A stretch of DNA of 7,833 nt, taken from contig JAHFAU010000094.1 of assembly GCA_023250385.1 (NCBI GenBank), positions 1 through 7,833 on the forward strand. The letters are read 5' to 3'. Positions 6,573 through 7,833 of this stretch are shown here, piece by piece; the stretch's first letter is position 1; each line of letters opens with the position of its first letter. Origin of the DNA: Anaerolineales bacterium (GTDB lineage: Bacteria > Chloroflexota > Anaerolineae > Anaerolineales > E44-bin32). The translations under genes and the position numbers were made by a program. The notes beneath the pieces were generated by a model. That model had not been told where the DNA came from, did no database searches, and worked only from the letters and a program-made list of their open reading frames with translations.

Positions 6573-7610
6573 ATGCGGAGTTGCCCCCACTGTTCCCGCC
6601 AGATCCAAGACGAGGCGATCTACTGCCGCTACTGCCACCGCGAAATCGAGCCTGCGCTGTGGATTTCGGCTATGCGCAAGTGTCCTTTTTGCGCCGAGTG
6701 GATCGAGATCGAAGCCGAGACCTGCCAGTACTGCGGCAAATCCTCCGTCGCGGCTGGTGTTGAATACACCCCGCCATTCGTAGAATCCGAGCCGGAGGAC
6801 TTCTCACAGCAGCTGCGCCGCGGCCTGATTGAGAACGAGGATCCCGAGCTGGCCGAGGAGCCGGGGCAACCCGAGGCTCCGCCCACCCGAGTATCATTCG
6901 TTCGGCAACGCAGTGAGGCACCGGAGTCGGGGCGTGACGCTCGCGTTAAGGAGCCAGCCCGACCGCGGACTGCCAAGCCGACCGGCACCGAGGATTCCGG
7001 CGAGTTCCGCCGCGAAAGTCTGTGGGCTGCAGCGGTCGAAGGTCCGCTCAGTTTCCGGGCAGAGCAGCCGATGCCCCGATCCCCGGCCCCGGCTCGCCTG
7101 CTTCGGGGGGCGATCGCGATCGTGGTCTTGGGCGGCGTGGGGGTTGGGCTCTTCAGCCTGGCGCAAGGACCCGCGGCCGCGGTCGTCTGCAGCGCGCTGG
7201 CTACCGAGGTGCCAACCCCCTCGCCGGAGCCGCTCCCGACCGCCACTCGCCGAGTGGCGCCGACCCTTCCTCCGTCAACCGAAGCAGTCCAGCTGACCGA
7301 GCCCGGGCCGACCGGAATTCCCGACTGCCTATCCTGGGACCAGGTGGGGGTGGACGACGAGGGCTCCGAACTCTGTGTCTACGGGGTCATCAAGCGCTGG
7401 TTCGCGGCAGGAGAGATTCCGTTTGTTGCGATCTTCAGCGAGGAAGCGGGGACGTTTGCGATTATCGATCGGACGATGACCCATCCGGTCGGGCCAGGCG
7501 ACTGCATCCTGGCCCGCGGCGTGGTCGTGATCATGAGTGGGACTCGCCCGAATATCGATGCGGCCGGGAAGCTCGAAGAGTGCCCGGCCGACGCTTCCCA
7601 AGGTCCCTAG
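6573..7610 (+). CDS. Double zinc-ribbon, single-TM protein with extracytoplasmic C-terminal domain
   Basis: Function unknown. The 345 residues open with two CxxC...CxxC zinc ribbons, C4/C7/C18/C21 and C37/C40/C51/C54, which probably bind two zinc ions in the cytoplasm. A charged, Pro-rich, probably disordered stretch (about 65-172) follows, then one membrane segment (about 179-197) after a basic flank (RLLRG). Outside lies a Thr/Pro/Ser linker (about 211-248) and a beta-rich domain (about 250-338). It contains ELCVYGVIKRW, PFVAIFSEEAGTFAIIDR and GDCILARGVVVI, a strand pattern like a small OB-type fold, with four cysteines (C252, C268, C311, C337) that may form disulfides; this fold call is inference. 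N-terminal zinc ribbons on membrane proteins often mediate protein or nucleic-acid contacts, so it may link a cytoplasmic partner to an outside sensor or binding domain. It starts 51 bases after the aldolase and has its own promoter. Confidence 0.85.
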   Translation: MRSCPHCSRQIQDEAIYCRYCHREIEPALWISAMRKCPFCAEWIEIEAETCQYCGKSSVAAGVEYTPPFVESEPEDFSQQLRRGLIENEDPELAEEPGQPEAPPTRVSFVRQRSEAPESGRDARVKEPARPRTAKPTGTEDSGEFRRESLWAAAVEGPLSFRAEQPMPRSPAPARLLRGAIAIVVLGGVGVGLFSLAQGPAAAVVCSALATEVPTPSPEPLPTATRRVAPTLPPSTEAVQLTEPGPTGIPDCLSWDQVGVDDEGSELCVYGVIKRWFAAGEIPFVAIFSEEAGTFAIIDRTMTHPVGPGDCILARGVVVIMSGTRPNIDAAGKLEECPADASQGP

Positions 7611-7661
7611 CCCGAAGAAGCCAGCTGCGGGGTGGACTACTCACGGCCTGGGCTGGTTCGA

Positions 7662-7683
7662 GTTGTAAGCCGGCTGTAAGGCA
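7662..7683 (+). promoter_or_regulatory. Tandem 11-bp direct repeat, possible response-regulator box
   Basis: Two adjacent 11-mers, gttgtaagccg and gctgtaaggca, agree at 8 of 11 positions and share TGTAAG in register. An 11-bp head-to-tail repeat is the layout bound by OmpR/PhoB-type response regulators. The pair is centred about 42 bases before the transcription start predicted from the -10 at 7703-7708, the usual place for an activator that stands in for a -35. It may be chance; a repeat this short is not proof. Confidence 0.35.
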
Positions 7684-7699
7684 CCGGTGCGACCGACCA

Positions 7700-7708
7700 T
7701 GCTACTCT
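7700..7708 (+). promoter_or_regulatory. Candidate extended -10 of an activator-type promoter
   Basis: TGCTACTCT combines a TGn extension with TACTCT, which keeps the key T1, A2 and T6. No -35 hexamer is seen at the right distance; instead the direct repeat at 7662-7683 and the palindrome at 7681-7690 occupy that space. The predicted start is near 7715, exactly where the first inverted repeat of the downstream leader begins. Confidence 0.35.
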
Positions 7709-7714
7709 AGGAGT

Positions 7715-7765
7715 GCAAACCGGCTCCGACCATAGCGCCCTCCAGAAAAATATTCGTCGGTTTGC
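7715..7765 (+). other. Long-loop stem, possible structured 5' leader or small RNA
   Basis: Gcaaaccggc (7715-7724) pairs with gtcggtttgc (7756-7765) over 10 bp with one G-U wobble and a 31-base loop that holds an A-rich patch (gaaaaatatt). A second possible pairing, ccgac (7726-7730) with gtcgg (7756-7760), would compete with it. I do not recognise a known riboswitch, 6S, SRP, tmRNA or RNase P signature. The element lies in a 223-base stretch with no gene and continues to the window edge. Confidence 0.3.
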
Positions 7766-7777
7766 TCTCCTCCTCAA

Positions 7778-7801
7778 CTGAGCCCCTCACCCGGGGCTCA
7801 G
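7778..7801 (+). terminator. Perfect 9-bp GC-rich hairpin, terminator-like
   Basis: Ctgagcccc (7778-7786) pairs perfectly with ggggctcag (7793-7801) around a six-base loop (tcaccc). The stem is stable enough for a terminator, but no T-tract follows on either strand, so it may be a Rho-independent terminator of weak type, an end-protecting hairpin, or part of the structured leader that begins at 7715. A further GC-rich hairpin, gggcc/ggccc, lies at 7811-7826. Confidence 0.35.
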
Positions 7802-7833
7802 CTGCTTAATGGGCCGGGTCGGGCCCGGGGCGG

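Noticed and set aside
7650..7670. ggttcgag resembling a tRNA T-loop
   Set aside because: The flanking bases do not form a T-stem, and no acceptor or anticodon arm can be built around it.
7707..7733. Tiny minus-strand frame MVGAGLHS with a TGGAGG ribosome-binding-like sequence upstream
   Set aside because: Eight codons can arise by chance; there is no promoter, no following gene on that strand and no sign of selection.
7022..7735. 237-codon plus-strand open frame overlapping the zinc-ribbon gene
   Set aside because: It is Arg/Gly/Pro-rich in the way of a GC-rich shadow frame and lies inside a gene with clear motifs; it has no recognisable domain.
7802..7833. Resemblance of the GC-rich end (ccgggtcgggcccgg) to the SRP RNA apical region
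   Set aside because: The conserved GGAA tetraloop and AGCAG side are not present in what can be seen, and the window ends before a fair test.

Overview
The window is GC-rich and densely coded. It resembles a chromosomal segment of a member of the Chloroflexota (Anaerolineae-like), and this is inference. The grounds are several single-pass membrane proteins with Thr/Pro/Ser-rich linkers, a zinc-ribbon membrane protein, an LCP-family protein, an actinobacterial/chloroflexal-style SthA (GGVCINTGTIPSK) and a LacD-type aldolase. I see no transposase, phage gene, CRISPR array, rRNA or tRNA.

Left half (1-4242, minus strand). Four genes read leftwards as a probable operon: an LCP-family envelope protein, a membrane-anchored TPR-like protein, a soluble pyridine nucleotide transhydrogenase (SthA) and a class I aminotransferase cut by the window edge. 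The first and last pairs overlap by the 4-base ATGA arrangement, and only 58 bases separate the two pairs. An envelope module (LCP plus TPR) is thus followed by a redox and amino-acid module (SthA plus aminotransferase).

Centre (4243-4379). A short divergent intergenic region carries a promoter candidate for each direction.

Right half (4380-7610, plus strand). A flavoprotein of the sulfide:quinone oxidoreductase/NDH-2 superfamily is followed 9 bases later by a LacD-type class I aldolase with a very strong Shine-Dalgarno. After 51 bases comes a double zinc-ribbon, single-TM protein with a probable extracytoplasmic beta-rich domain. It has its own well-formed promoter and possibly an almost leaderless mRNA.

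Right edge (7611-7833). No gene is visible. The region reads as an organised regulatory unit: tandem 11-bp direct repeats, a perfect 10-bp palindrome and an extended -10, then inverted repeats that would fold the transcript starting there. This could be an activator-controlled promoter with a structured 5' leader or a small RNA, and it is the least explained part of the window.
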